Source of the DNA: Bog-473 sp963763575
Lineage (GTDB): Bacteria; Actinomycetota; Acidimicrobiia; Acidimicrobiales; RAAP-2
Direction of reading: 5' to 3'
Length of the DNA stretch: 64,000 bases
Assembly: GCA_963763575.1 (NCBI GenBank)
Contig: CAVXPD010000019.1
Span: 186,001 to 250,000 of the forward strand
Both the position numbers and the translations under genes were made by a program. Below are positions 25,801 through 35,747 of this stretch, piece after piece; position 1 is the first letter of the stretch, and each line of letters begins with the position of its first letter. Under the pieces are notes generated by a model that was not told the origin of the DNA, did not search any database, and saw only the letters and a program-made list of their open reading frames with translations.

Positions 25801-26379
25801 AGCGACCATCCGCTCATGGGCTTCGAGGCGGCTCTGGCCCGGCATACCGACAGCACCCTGTCGGACATGCGAGAGGACGAGGTGTCGGGGGCCGGAGACC
25901 GCTCGCAGGTGCGGACGGTTGGAGGCGTTGTCACCGACCTACGCCGCTCCTACACCAAGAAGGGCGAGCTCATGGCACGGTTCGTGCTCGAGGACCTCCA
26001 GGCGGCGATGGAGGTCTTCGTCTTCCCCAAGACGATGGCCGAGTACGGCGCCCTCGTCGAGAACGACGCCATCGTGCTGGTCAAGGGGCGACTCGACACC
26101 CGGGAAGAGGAGCCGAAGATCGTCTGCATGGAGGTGACGCGCCCACTCCTGCAGCGGGGCGACGAGGACCTCCACATCAAACTGCCGCTCGGGGTGCTGA
26201 CGGACTCCAGGGTCGAGGGGCTCAAGGAGGTGCTCTGCGGCCATCCCGGCCCTTCGGCCGTCCTATTGCACGTCGGGGACAAGGTCCTGCGGTTGCCGCC
26301 GGAGTTCAACGTCGACTGCCGCAACGGTCTTGTCGGCGAGCTCAAGCGGTTGCTTGGTCAGAGCGCCCTTCTTTCGTGA
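22804..26379 (+). CDS. dnaE: DNA polymerase III alpha subunit DnaE
   Basis: Replicative polymerase of 1191 residues. Order of domains: N-terminal PHP domain starting FTHLHTHTEFS (residues 6-16), the C-family polymerase core with PDIDMDFD (catalytic aspartates around D420 and D422), PGRGSAAGC and FNKSHSYGYGLVAYQTAWLKAHYP, then the tandem HhH region and an OB-fold (VRTVGGVVTDLRRSYTKKGELMARFVLED). The PHP motif keeps the metal-binding histidines, so proofreading activity is possible. The GTG at 22804 has AAAGGAGG five bases upstream. It is transcribed apart from bpa, with hairpins on both sides. Confidence 0.97.
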   Translation: MSERSFTHLHTHTEFSMLDGAARVGDLVAAAAADGQPALGITDHGNMYGVLDFYKACRDQGIVPIIGTEAYMAGESRHERPVRRGRVDDTGGDVEGGQKLYYHLTLLAETVAGYRNLMKLSSAAYFEGYYYKPRLDWELLERHHSGLIATTGCLGGVVLQALLSGNAEEAERRAARLQDIFGRDNLFVELQDHGLADQHRTNPQLMEIARRLNAPLLATNDSHYTHREDAVAHDALLCVQTGALLSDANRFKFEGTEHYLKTAAEMRHLFGDIPEACDNTLLIAERADVQIELGKPSLPEFPVPEHFEGETYEERGQSYLRHLAFEGAKQRYGDPVPTEVVERLDFELRVIGDMGFPAYFLVVWDLIRFARENGIRVGPGRGSAAGCCVAYCLRIVDLDPIRYDLLFERFLNPGRKQMPDIDMDFDERYRADVMRYAAEKYGSDRVAQVITFSTIKARAAVRDAARVLGKPYAVGDRIAKAMPPLIMGRDTPLRACLQKTEGHEDGYASAGELRTMHEADPEAKEVIDVALGLEGLRRQDGIHAAAVVISRDPLTDYLPIQRKPDAGGDPEDAPIVTQYEMHGVEDLGLLKMDFLGLRNLSVIERSLDLVQEATGQRPDIDNISLEDEETLAMLRRADSIGVFQLEGAAMRQTLRSLAPTSFDDVAALVALYRPGPMAANMHRDFPELKNGRKELTYLHPDIEPILKDTYGLMLYQESVMRVAQKFAGYSLEEADNLRKACGKKIRALIAAEREKFIAGCVQQGYDEELGTQLFDIIEPFADYAFNKSHSYGYGLVAYQTAWLKAHYPVEYMSALLTSVRDNKDKTAVYLAECRARGIEVLVPDVNRSVVEFAPDRSGDRDHPAIVFGLAAVRNVGEGLVERIVAERSANGPFVDIFDFCARVDPVVLNKRTMESLAKAGAFDSVDHPRQGLCLVLDAIVDRTLEHRREKDLGITTLFSVFDEDEADPGWGGTKVDIPQAEFDKAQRLAFEKEMLGLYVSDHPLMGFEAALARHTDSTLSDMREDEVSGAGDRSQVRTVGGVVTDLRRSYTKKGELMARFVLEDLQAAMEVFVFPKTMAEYGALVENDAIVLVKGRLDTREEEPKIVCMEVTRPLLQRGDEDLHIKLPLGVLTDSRVEGLKEVLCGHPGPSAVLLHVGDKVLRLPPEFNVDCRNGLVGELKRLLGQSALLS

Positions 26380-26381
26380 AC

Positions 26382-26401
26382 CGGCGACACCGGCGTCGCC
26401 G
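26382..26401 (+). terminator. Hairpin after dnaE
   Basis: CGGCGAC-ACCGGC-GTCGCCG, a perfect 7-bp stem, starts three bases past the dnaE stop codon. It has no T-tract. Confidence 0.5.
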
Positions 26402-26511
26402 AGAGGCCGAGGCCAGATTTCGCCGCCTGACCAGGAATTTGAGAGAGGATGCCCGATTGGTCCTCCGCCTTGCGTCCGGGACCCGGTTGGGAAGACCCCG
26501 AACGCAACAAC

Positions 26512-26517
26512 TAGAAT
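26512..26517 (+). promoter_or_regulatory. -10 box of the 26.5-kb hypothetical gene (leaderless type)
   Basis: TAGAAT, a strong -10, ends 6 nt before the ATG at 26524, with a TTGGGA at 26487 as a possible -35 (19-nt spacer). No ribosome site is present. Confidence 0.55.
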
Positions 26518-26523
26518 TGGTTC

Positions 26524-27195
26524 ATGCCGATCGTAGTGAGCACCAAGGATTGCACTGCGCTCAGCGACGCTGAGCTCGTCGAGATGGCGGATCTCAGCGG
26601 AGATCGAGCCCCCGGATTCGATATCGGCTTCCTTTCCAAGGAACGAGAGTCCTGGGTCCTCATCACCCAGGCCCGCGAGGGCAACAAGCTCCGCGGCTAC
26701 TCGTTCTGCACCCTCGAGCGCATCGGGGGCACGCCTTCCCTGCTCGTCGGGCTGGCGCTGGTCGACCGCACCTCGAGGGCCGAGGCAGCGCTCAAGGGGA
26801 TCATGGGGGACCAGTACCGCCGGGCCCTCCTCGCGTTCCCCGACGAAGACGTCCTCTTGGGGACCCGCCTCATGGCGCCGGAGGGCTTCCGGGCCTTCAC
26901 CGGCCTGCAGGACGTGGTGCCCTTCCCCGGCCACAAGTCCTCGGGCGAGGAGCGCGCCTGGGCGCGTCGCTTGGCCAAGCGTTTCGGCTGCGAGAGCCGG
27001 CTCGACGATCGAACGTTTGTCCTCAAGGGGGACGGCTCCGCGGTCGGCGGCCTCGATTTCGTCGCTCCCAAAGTCAAGATCCCCGAGGGCGTCGATTCGC
27101 ACTTCACCGGGTTCGACCCCGAAAAGGGCGATCGGCTCGTGACGTTCGGCTGGGCCATGGCCGAGGACCTCGCCGGAGGAAAGCTCGGCCGCTGA
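26524..27195 (+). CDS. Hypothetical protein, 223 residues
   Basis: I do not recognise the family. The protein is soluble, with no signal peptide or membrane segment, and has a mixed alpha/beta look: a strand-rich first half (WVLITQAREGNKLRGYSFCTLERIGGTPSLLVGLALV), a helical middle (YRRALLAFPDEDVLLGTRL) and a C-terminal half containing AWARRLAKRFGCESRLDDRTFVL. The first part resembles acetyltransferase-like folds loosely, which is only a guess. It is monocistronic, with its own strong -10 box and a convergent neighbour, so it is probably expressed on its own. Confidence 0.8.
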   Translation: MPIVVSTKDCTALSDAELVEMADLSGDRAPGFDIGFLSKERESWVLITQAREGNKLRGYSFCTLERIGGTPSLLVGLALVDRTSRAEAALKGIMGDQYRRALLAFPDEDVLLGTRLMAPEGFRAFTGLQDVVPFPGHKSSGEERAWARRLAKRFGCESRLDDRTFVLKGDGSAVGGLDFVAPKVKIPEGVDSHFTGFDPEKGDRLVTFGWAMAEDLAGGKLGR

Positions 27196-27221
27196 GCCGG
27201 GACGCCCCCTGCGGGCGCTCA
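27193..27221. terminator. Bulged hairpin between convergent hypothetical genes
   Basis: TGAG/CTCA (27193-27196, 27218-27221) encloses CGCCC-CCTGC-GGGCG (27203-27217). It overlaps the stop codon of the plus-strand gene and lies before the end of the minus-strand gene at 27251. Confidence 0.35.
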
Positions 27222-27250
27222 GTCAAGCGCCGCGGCGTTGGGACCGAACC

Positions 27251-28095
27251 TCAGCCGCTCGGCAACACGGCTGCGCAGACTTTGTAACAGTGGCCGTCGC
27301 GCGGCGGGCTGACCGTCACGAGCAGATACTGCGGGTCGAAGCCCAGGGCGTTGGCCAAGCTCTTGCCGCTCAGTCGCTCGCGCCGTGCCGCGTCCAGGGC
27401 CCGGGCGGCGTTGCGGTCCTCCACCGGAAGCCAGACGTCGTCACGGTCCCAGCCGAACCGGACCCAGGTGGTTCCGTCGGCGCTCCGCCGGATCAATTGC
27501 GGACTGCGGGTCGGCTCGATGAGTGCGACCGAGGGCCGGAAGCCCCGGAACTCCCAATAAGGGGCGGATGCCCCAGGGAACCCGAGGAGCGGCCCGTCCG
27601 GCGTCGCCACCATGCGACGCAAGAGCTTGCGCACATGTCGTCCTCGCAGCGTCCCGACATGGCGGGGCAGATCGGCCACGGTCTGCGCCTCGGGCTGGGC
27701 CAGGTCGTCCCGCTCGGGATCCGGCGCCAGGGTCACCTCCACGACGTCGAACGTGCTGATGTCGGGCTCGTGGTCCTCGGGCCAGGGCACGCGAATGCGC
27801 ATCACGGTTCTGGTCGCCAGGTCGACCACCGTGGTGTCTTCTCGCGTCGAGGACAACACCAGGAGGTGGAGCGTCGATCCGCCCGCCGTGGGGACGCGCT
27901 CCTTGCGGCGCGCGGAGCGTCGAACGAGGCGGGACGCCTCAGACCTGGAGGCGGCCGGTTTCCGAGCATCCGCTTCCTCCTGCTCGGCGATCGCACTCTC
28001 GTCGTCTGCGGTCACGCCCGCACTGCCGTTCACCTGTTCGTTCTCGCTTCCATCCTCAGCCCGAAGCCCGTCCTCCCCTGAAAGGGCTTCGCCGC

Positions 28096-28099
<4 letters not shown>
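27251..28099 (-). CDS. Hypothetical protein downstream of the YyaL-like gene
   Basis: Unrecognised protein of 282 residues. The first 90 residues are acidic then Arg/Lys-rich and probably disordered (SEASRLVRRSARRKERVP). The rest looks globular, with LHLLVLSSTREDTTVVDLATRTVMRIRVPWPED and a C-terminal WVRFGWDRDDVWLPVEDRNAARALD segment. The GTG start overlaps the stop of the upstream YyaL-like gene by four bases (GTGA), so the two are translated together. No enzymatic motif is visible. Confidence 0.75.
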
Positions 28100-30192
<2,093 letters not shown>

Positions 30193-30199
30193 CCAAGGG

Positions 30200-30205
30200 A
30201 TGCTA
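30200..30205 (-). promoter_or_regulatory. -10 box of the YyaL-like gene (leaderless type)
   Basis: On the minus strand TAGCAT ends 7 nt before the GTG start; no ribosome site is present. Confidence 0.5.
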
Positions 30206-30262
30206 GGACCCCGACTTGCCGGGGGCACAAGCCCCCCGCCGCTCGCGTGCAAGGCTCGGGCT

Positions 30263-31033
30263 ATGGAGCTCGAACTCACGGGAAAGACCGCGCTGATCAC
30301 CGGCGGGAGCCGAGGCATCGGCCTCGCCATCGCGACACGGTTCGTCGAAGCAGGCGCGAACGTCATGATCTCGTCCCGTACCTCCGAGGACCTGGCCGAG
30401 GCGGCGAAGGGCTTGGTGGCCGCGGGTGCTCCCGAAGAGCGGGTCGGGTGGCGCGCCGCGCACGTCGGGCGGCCTGAGGAAGCGAGCGAGTGTGTCGCGG
30501 AGACGGTCGACCGGTTCGGCCGTGTCGACATCTTGGTCAACAACGCCGGCACCAATCCCTACTTCGGCCCCATGATCGACATCGACGTTGTGCGGGCGCA
30601 GAAGACCTTCGAGGTCAACCAGCTGTCGGTCCTCGTGTGGACCTCGGCCGCGGTCAAGGCTGGCTTGCGAGGCTCGGTCATCAACGTGGCGTCGATCGGC
30701 GGACTCGGGGTGGAGCCCGGCATCGGCTGGTACAACGTCACGAAGGCGGCCGTGCTCCACATCACGCGGCAACTCTCCTTCGAGCTCGCACCAGAAGTCC
30801 GGGTCAACGCGCTCGCCCCCGGACTCGTCAAGACCCGCCTGGCGGCCGCGCTGTGGGAGGGTCCCGGCGAAGAGCGCATCGCCGCGCAGATCCCCCTGCG
30901 TCGGCTCGGCGTGCCCGACGACGTGGCGACGGCAGCGCTGTTCTTGGCTTCCGACGCCTCGTCGTGGGTGACCGGGCAGACCTTTGTCGTCGACGGGGGT
31001 ACCACGGCGCGGCCCTCCGGCGGGGTTGGCTGA
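30263..31033 (+). CDS. SDR family oxidoreductase (FabG-like)
   Basis: Classical short-chain dehydrogenase/reductase of 256 residues. Visible: the cofactor loop TGGSRGIG near residue 11, the structural NNAG motif, a catalytic serine in NVASIGG, YNVTK (Tyr-x3-Lys) and the C-terminal PGLVKT and GQTFVVDGG segments. The residue after the second strand is arginine (SSRTSEDL), which suggests NADP(H). Substrate is unknown. It stands alone between a divergent and an ECF41-controlled operon. Confidence 0.92.
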   Translation: MELELTGKTALITGGSRGIGLAIATRFVEAGANVMISSRTSEDLAEAAKGLVAAGAPEERVGWRAAHVGRPEEASECVAETVDRFGRVDILVNNAGTNPYFGPMIDIDVVRAQKTFEVNQLSVLVWTSAAVKAGLRGSVINVASIGGLGVEPGIGWYNVTKAAVLHITRQLSFELAPEVRVNALAPGLVKTRLAAALWEGPGEERIAAQIPLRRLGVPDDVATAALFLASDASSWVTGQTFVVDGGTTARPSGGVG

Positions 31034-31122
31034 CCTGGGCAGTCGTCCGAGTGGCACCGATACCGTCGACTCGGCGGAGCACCAGCTCACCTTGACGGCG
31101 TGGAATCGGACGCCCTCGGGCA

Positions 31123-31149
31123 TGTCACACCACGGCCCCCTCCTCCGTC
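31123..31149 (+). promoter_or_regulatory. ECF41-type promoter
   Basis: TGTCACA (31123-31129), exactly 16 nt, then CGTC (31146-31149). From memory of the ECF41 literature this is the -35/-10 pair recognised by that sigma group. It sits about 40 nt upstream of the decarboxylase gene whose operon includes the ECF41 sigma gene, predicting autoregulation. Confidence 0.75.
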
Positions 31150-31190
31150 TGAGGGTGTAACGAATCGGAACGAAAGGATCGGTGGTCGCC

Positions 31191-31961
31191 ATGGCCCACG
31201 TCCCACTTCTGGAAGAGCCCCGCGGCATCGTCACGCGCCTCGCCCACCGCTACACCAAGCGCCGCTTCGGCCAGATGGTCGAGCCGACGGCGGCGGCGTC
31301 ACATCACCCGGGTGTCCTGGTCGCCATGGGCAGCCTGGAAACAGCGGCGCAATTCGGTTGGAAGAAGCTCGACCCGACGCTGCGCTGGCTGGCCATCCAG
31401 GCGACGTCGGCTCGCATCGGCTGTTCGTGGTGCATCGACTACGGCTACTACGAGGGCATGATCGACGGCATCGATCCGGCCAAGGTCCGGGCGGTCGGCG
31501 CGTGGCGCACCTCGGACCTCTTCGAAGAGCGGGAGCGCGCGGTCCTCGAGTACGCGGAAGTGGCAACTGGGTGCCCCGCTGAGGTCTCCGACGACCTGGC
31601 GGCTCGGATCCGGATCCACCTGAGCGATCCTGAGTTTGTGGAATTGGCCTCCTGGGTGGCGCTGGAGAACTTCCGGTCGCGGTTCAACGCCGGCCTCGGT
31701 CTGCGTAGCCAGGGTTTCTCGGACTCGTGCGACATCCCACTGCACGACAACGCTCTCCACAACGAGCGAGGGGTCGGACGCCGTTGCGTGACGCCGAGGC
31801 CGACGCCCTCGCCTTCGAGGAGTGGCGTTCGCTTCTTTTCGGCATCGCCTACCGGATGCTGGGCAGCGCGTCCGACTCCGAGGACGTGCTCCAGGATGCG
31901 TGCATCCGGTGGCTACGGCGCCCCGACGAGCCCGTCGAGTCGGTGCGCGCCTATCTGGTGA
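31191..31961 (+). CDS. Carboxymuconolactone decarboxylase family protein (ECF41 partner)
   Basis: AhpD-like helical protein. The core (about residues 1-180) contains GCSWCIDYGYYEG with the redox CxxC typical of the AhpD/CMD fold, preceded by LRWLAIQATSARI and followed by ERERAVLEYAEVATG. Such proteins are the usual partners of ECF41 sigma factors and may sense or handle oxidants. Homologues end shortly after GFSDSC; here the frame runs on and overlaps the sigma gene by 178 nt, with an Arg/Pro/Ser-rich tail. A one-base error near 31740-31790 would end it at TGA 31789-31791. An AAAGGA site lies upstream. Confidence 0.85.
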   Translation: MAHVPLLEEPRGIVTRLAHRYTKRRFGQMVEPTAAASHHPGVLVAMGSLETAAQFGWKKLDPTLRWLAIQATSARIGCSWCIDYGYYEGMIDGIDPAKVRAVGAWRTSDLFEERERAVLEYAEVATGCPAEVSDDLAARIRIHLSDPEFVELASWVALENFRSRFNAGLGLRSQGFSDSCDIPLHDNALHNERGVGRRCVTPRPTPSPSRSGVRFFSASPTGCWAARPTPRTCSRMRASGGYGAPTSPSSRCAPIW

Positions 31962-32689
31962 CCATCGTGACCAGGCTGTGCCTGGACCAACTCGGATCGG
32001 CCCGCGCGCAACGGGTCACCTACACCGGGCCTTGGCTGCCCGAACCGGTCGTCGTCGACGAGATGGCCGCGGCCGAGCAGGCGGACTCACTGTCCCTGGC
32101 ATTCCTCGTGCTCCTCGAGGAGCTGACACCGCTCGAACGGGCGGCGTATCTCTTGCACGACATCTTCGGGTATTCGTTCGAGGAGGTGGGACACTCGCTT
32201 GGGCGAACTCCCGCCGCCTGCCGCCAACTGGGCACCCGGGCGCGTCGGCGCATCGAAGAGCGGCGCCAGCGCTTCGACGCGGACGTGCGCCACGGCCGGG
32301 AGCTCACGGACCGGTTCCTCCAGGCGTGCGCGACCGGTGACCTCTCCAACCTGCTTTCCATGCTCTCGGCCGACGTCGTGCTGTGGACTGATGGCGGCGG
32401 CAAGGTCAGGGCCGCCGTGCGGCCGGTCATCGGGCCGCACCGAAGTTCGCGCTTCTTGATCAACGTGGCCAAGAAGGCACGCGGACTTCCGCACGCCGTC
32501 ATCCTCAACGGACAGCCGGCGTCGGTGTTCGTCGAGAACGACGTCGTCGTCACCGCACTTGTGCTCGACATCATGGATGGGCTGATCGTGGGCGTGCGGG
32601 CGGTGACAAATCCCGACAAGCTGGAGCGGCTGAGCGCGCAGCTCCAGGCGATGGCGGACAAGCCGGACGGTCCCGACGAAATGGCCTAG
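31784..32689 (+). CDS. sigJ: ECF41 family RNA polymerase sigma factor (SigJ-like)
   Basis: ECF sigma factor with a SnoaL-like C-terminal extension. Sigma region 2 reads LLFGIAYRMLGSASDSEDVLQDACIRWL and region 4 LTPLERAAYLLHDIFGYSFEEVGHSLGRTPAACRQLGTRARRRI. All three ECF41 signatures are present: WLPEP in the linker, DGGGK and NPDKL in the extension. In ECF41 the extension, not an anti-sigma factor, modulates activity. The start is TTG 31784 with GAGGGG upstream; GTG 31727 is the alternative. It shares an operon with the decarboxylase gene and its promoter. Confidence 0.92.
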   Translation: MRDAEADALAFEEWRSLLFGIAYRMLGSASDSEDVLQDACIRWLRRPDEPVESVRAYLVTIVTRLCLDQLGSARAQRVTYTGPWLPEPVVVDEMAAAEQADSLSLAFLVLLEELTPLERAAYLLHDIFGYSFEEVGHSLGRTPAACRQLGTRARRRIEERRQRFDADVRHGRELTDRFLQACATGDLSNLLSMLSADVVLWTDGGGKVRAAVRPVIGPHRSSRFLINVAKKARGLPHAVILNGQPASVFVENDVVVTALVLDIMDGLIVGVRAVTNPDKLERLSAQLQAMADKPDGPDEMA

Positions 32690-33903
32690 GTGCCGAAGAT
32701 CTCGAGCTCGCGCCGGCGCACCTTGCCGGCGGCGGTGCGAGGGAGGTCGTCGACGAGGACGAGCTCTCTGGGGGCGGCCCACGGGGCGATCATCTCGGAG
32801 ACGATTCGCCGCAGCTCGTCCAGGGAGGGTGCGTCATCGGCGGGCACCACCCACGCGACGACCAGTTCTCCCCACTCGGGGTCCGAACGCTTCCACACCG
32901 CGACCTCGGCGACATCGGGGTGCGCGCTCAGGACGCGCTCGACCAGGTCGGGCCAGACCTTCTCGCCGCCCGTGGTGATGACGTCGTCCATCCGGCCCGA
33001 CACCGAGAGCAGTCCGCCGGCGTCCCAATGCCCGGCGTCGCCGGTGGCGAACCAACTTGCGGTGCCGTCGGGCCCCATCACCCGGCCGTCCTCCCCGCCG
33101 CGGTAGCAGCGGAACATCATCGGTGCCCGGACGAGGATCTCCCCGTCTGCCCCCGAGGCGCCGTCCCGCGTTCCAGCGACCGAGTACGTGCCATCGACGT
33201 GCCGGACGGCGACGTCGACTCCTTCGAGAGGTGCTCCGTCATAGACGACGCCCGATCCGCTCTCGGTCATGCCGTACGTCGTCACGACGTTCACGGGCAG
33301 GATGGCCGGTGGCTTGCTGCCCCCGAGGAGCACGCACGAGAACACCGAAGGGTCGAGGCGGGCGAGCGCGGTCGTCACGAGCGACACGTGCGTCACCCGC
33401 CCCGATCGGCCGGCCTCTTCGACGGACTCGGCATCGAAACCCGGCATGACCAAGAGCGGGGTGCCGGTGATCACCGCACGCGTGACCACCGACAAGCCAC
33501 CGATGTGTGCCAGCGGGAGGCAGGCGAGCCAGGTGTGGCGGCTCGGGTCGATACCCAACCTCGTGGTGGTTGCGCGCGCGGACGCAGAGATCGCCGCGTG
33601 CGTGAGCACAACCCCCTTGGGCTCACCAGAGGTTCCCGAGGTGGCGATGACGAGCGCATCTCCGTCCTTGACGGGGACGCCGTCCGGGAGGGCGTGCTGC
33701 TCACCGTCCGAACCGACGATGCGGGTCGGACGCAGTGCGTCGAGCAGGGTGCGGCGAGCGATCGCCGGCAGCCGCGGATCAAGGGGTGCGGCGGCGTCGC
33801 CGGTGTCCCAGATGGCTTGGAGCGCATCGACAAACCCCTTTCCACCAGGGAGATCGAGTGCGACGAGCTCGGGCACCGGCCAGTAGCGTAGGGCGCCGTG
33901 CAC
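32686..33903 (-). CDS. menE: O-succinylbenzoate--CoA ligase MenE
   Basis: Adenylate-forming enzyme of 405 residues activating o-succinylbenzoate in menaquinone synthesis. Visible: the AMP/phosphate loop IATSGTSGEPKGVVLTH, the VVTTYGMTESGSG motif, the FATGDAGHWDAGG aspartate region, the hinge GRMDDVITTGGEKVWP and the C-terminal LPRTAAGKVRRREL lysine. The MenE assignment rests on its short N-terminus and on menA, menH and menD next door; a generic acyl-CoA ligase is the alternative. GTG start, divergent from menA. Confidence 0.85.
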   Translation of the reverse strand: MHGALRYWPVPELVALDLPGGKGFVDALQAIWDTGDAAAPLDPRLPAIARRTLLDALRPTRIVGSDGEQHALPDGVPVKDGDALVIATSGTSGEPKGVVLTHAAISASARATTTRLGIDPSRHTWLACLPLAHIGGLSVVTRAVITGTPLLVMPGFDAESVEEAGRSGRVTHVSLVTTALARLDPSVFSCVLLGGSKPPAILPVNVVTTYGMTESGSGVVYDGAPLEGVDVAVRHVDGTYSVAGTRDGASGADGEILVRAPMMFRCYRGGEDGRVMGPDGTASWFATGDAGHWDAGGLLSVSGRMDDVITTGGEKVWPDLVERVLSAHPDVAEVAVWKRSDPEWGELVVAWVVPADDAPSLDELRRIVSEMIAPWAAPRELVLVDDLPRTAAGKVRRRELEIFGT

Positions 33904-33986
33904 TGCGAGGTCATCGGAACTTCCGGCGGTGGGAGCGACGCTGGCGTGGGTCAGGCTTTGGACGGGCGTCGGCTGCGTGGTCGCTC

Positions 33987-34970
33987 GTGAGCCCGCAGCT
34001 CAAGGTGTGGATGGCAGGCGCCCGCCCCCGCACATTGCCTGCGGCGATCGTGCCCGTCGCAGTTGGCACGGCGGCGGGCTACTGGTCGAGTGGGCAACTC
34101 GTCTTAGCGACCCCCCAGTCGAACTCGTCGTGCCACACAGCGCTCTGCACCCAGTTCGATCATCACCTGTCGTGGCTCAACGCCGTGCTGGCCCTGATCG
34201 TGGCGCTCGGCATCCAGATCGGGACCAACTTCGTCAACGACTATGCAGACGGCGAACGGGGGACCGACGATCGGCGCGTGGGGCCAGTGCGTCTCGTCGC
34301 CGGCGGGCTGGCCACCGTGCGCGAGGTGAAGATCGCCGCCCTGACCTCCTTCGGCGTGGCTGGAATCGCGGGCCTCGTCTTGGCGGCCCGGGTCACGTGG
34401 TGGTTCATTCCCTTGGGGCTTCTGTGCGGGATCGCCGGGTGGGCTTACACGGGAGGTCCGCGGCCGTACGGATACCTCGGCTTGGGTGAAGTCTTCGTGT
34501 TCGTGTTCTTCGGGCTCGTTGCGACGGCCGGTTCGGCCTACGTCCAGCACGCGCCGTTCGTGACGACCTTCGGACGTCACGTCTTCTCGTACGACTACAA
34601 CTGGGGATTCGCGCTGTGGGCGGGCGTTCCGGTCGGGCTGCTGGCGGCCGCCTTGTTGCAAGCCAACAACCTGCGTGACATCTCTACGGACACCGAGTCG
34701 GGGAAGCGCACGCTCGCCGTCCGCCTCGGGCGGCATCGAGCCGGCCTGCTCTACTGCTTCACGCTGATGGGCGTGGCGCTCTCCGTCGGGGTGCTGTACG
34801 GCTACCGGCCGTGGTCGTTGCTCGCCCTGCTCGCCACACCCTTGGCCGTCTTCCCAATTCGCCTGGCACTGGGCGACGACGAGGGCCGGCAGCTCCTGCC
34901 CATGCTCGGCGCGACGGCCCGCCTGCAGATCGCGGTCGGCGTGCTGTTGACCGTGGGCCTGCTCATATGA
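33987..34970 (+). CDS. menA: 1,4-dihydroxy-2-naphthoate polyprenyltransferase MenA
   Basis: UbiA-family membrane prenyltransferase of 327 residues attaching the isoprenoid chain to 1,4-dihydroxy-2-naphthoate. The first Asp-rich motif is NFVNDYADGERGTD, the second is NNLRDISTDTESGKRTLAVRLG. About eight to nine hydrophobic segments. The GTG at 33987 gives a normal family N-terminus (LKVWMAGARPRTLPAAIVPV). Its 3' end overlaps that of menH on the other strand by 8 nt. Confidence 0.94.
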   Translation: MSPQLKVWMAGARPRTLPAAIVPVAVGTAAGYWSSGQLVLATPQSNSSCHTALCTQFDHHLSWLNAVLALIVALGIQIGTNFVNDYADGERGTDDRRVGPVRLVAGGLATVREVKIAALTSFGVAGIAGLVLAARVTWWFIPLGLLCGIAGWAYTGGPRPYGYLGLGEVFVFVFFGLVATAGSAYVQHAPFVTTFGRHVFSYDYNWGFALWAGVPVGLLAAALLQANNLRDISTDTESGKRTLAVRLGRHRAGLLYCFTLMGVALSVGVLYGYRPWSLLALLATPLAVFPIRLALGDDEGRQLLPMLGATARLQIAVGVLLTVGLLI

Positions 34971-35742
34971 GCTGCGGCCCCGCAGCGAGCCAATGTTCCA
35001 CGATCCGCCAGGCATGATCGGGCTGGGCGAGATGCACCGCGTGGCCCCCGCCGGGAACCAACGACGCCAAAGCGAGTGGCGCTGTCCGCTGTACGCGGAG
35101 GGCGTGGCCGGCGAACCGGATGTCGTCGGTGCCGGCGAGCGCCAGCAGGGGGAGCGTCAGGGCGGGCAGGTCGTCCCACAGCGGTTCTTGGGTCCCGGTT
35201 CCGTTCAGACGCAAGCTCGCCGCCAGTCCCTTCGCGCTGTTGCGGAGGCGTTCGGCCCGGTCTGCCGCCGAGTCCGACAGCTTGGCGAAGAGAGGGGACC
35301 GCAGCCACCCGTCCACGAACCCCTCGACGTCACCCGCGGCCTCGAGCCGGTCTGCCACCGCATCGTCCGCCGATCGCCGCCGCTCGCGCTCGTCGACATC
35401 TTCGATCCCGCCGGTGACGCCGATGAGCACCGCGCGGCGCACCGGCATCTTCGATGCGGCGAGGACGTGCAAGGCAACCCGCGCGCCCAACGAGTACCCG
35501 AGGACGTCGCACGGCTCGTCCCCGACCTCCGCCCGCACAGTCTCGGCCACCAACTCCGCCGTTTCCGGCAAGTCGGCGCGGACGGCATCCGACCCTGCGT
35601 GTCCCGGCAGATCCAGGGCGACGAGCGTGTGCGCCTCGGCCAAGCGTTCGCCGAAGGGGCCCCAGAGCCGGCCGGTCTGGGTGAAGCCGTGCAAGAGCAC
35701 CAGCGGCGGCCCCGCACCGCGGAGTTCGGCATGAAGGGCCAC
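34963..35742 (-). CDS. menH: Alpha/beta hydrolase, probable MenH (SHCHC synthase)
   Basis: Alpha/beta hydrolase of 259 residues. Visible: the oxyanion segment LVLLHGFTQTGRLW, the nucleophile elbow LGYSLGARVAL, a late aspartate (ALAGTDDIRF) and the catalytic histidine in VPGGGHAVHLAQP. MenH forms 2-succinyl-6-hydroxy-2,4-cyclohexadiene-1-carboxylate after MenD; the call depends on placement beside menD. The reading frames of menH and menD begin only 5 nt apart on opposite strands. Confidence 0.85.
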   Translation of the reverse strand: MALHAELRGAGPPLVLLHGFTQTGRLWGPFGERLAEAHTLVALDLPGHAGSDAVRADLPETAELVAETVRAEVGDEPCDVLGYSLGARVALHVLAASKMPVRRAVLIGVTGGIEDVDERERRRSADDAVADRLEAAGDVEGFVDGWLRSPLFAKLSDSAADRAERLRNSAKGLAASLRLNGTGTQEPLWDDLPALTLPLLALAGTDDIRFAGHALRVQRTAPLALASLVPGGGHAVHLAQPDHAWRIVEHWLAAGPQLI

Positions 35743-35747
35743 GCCGC

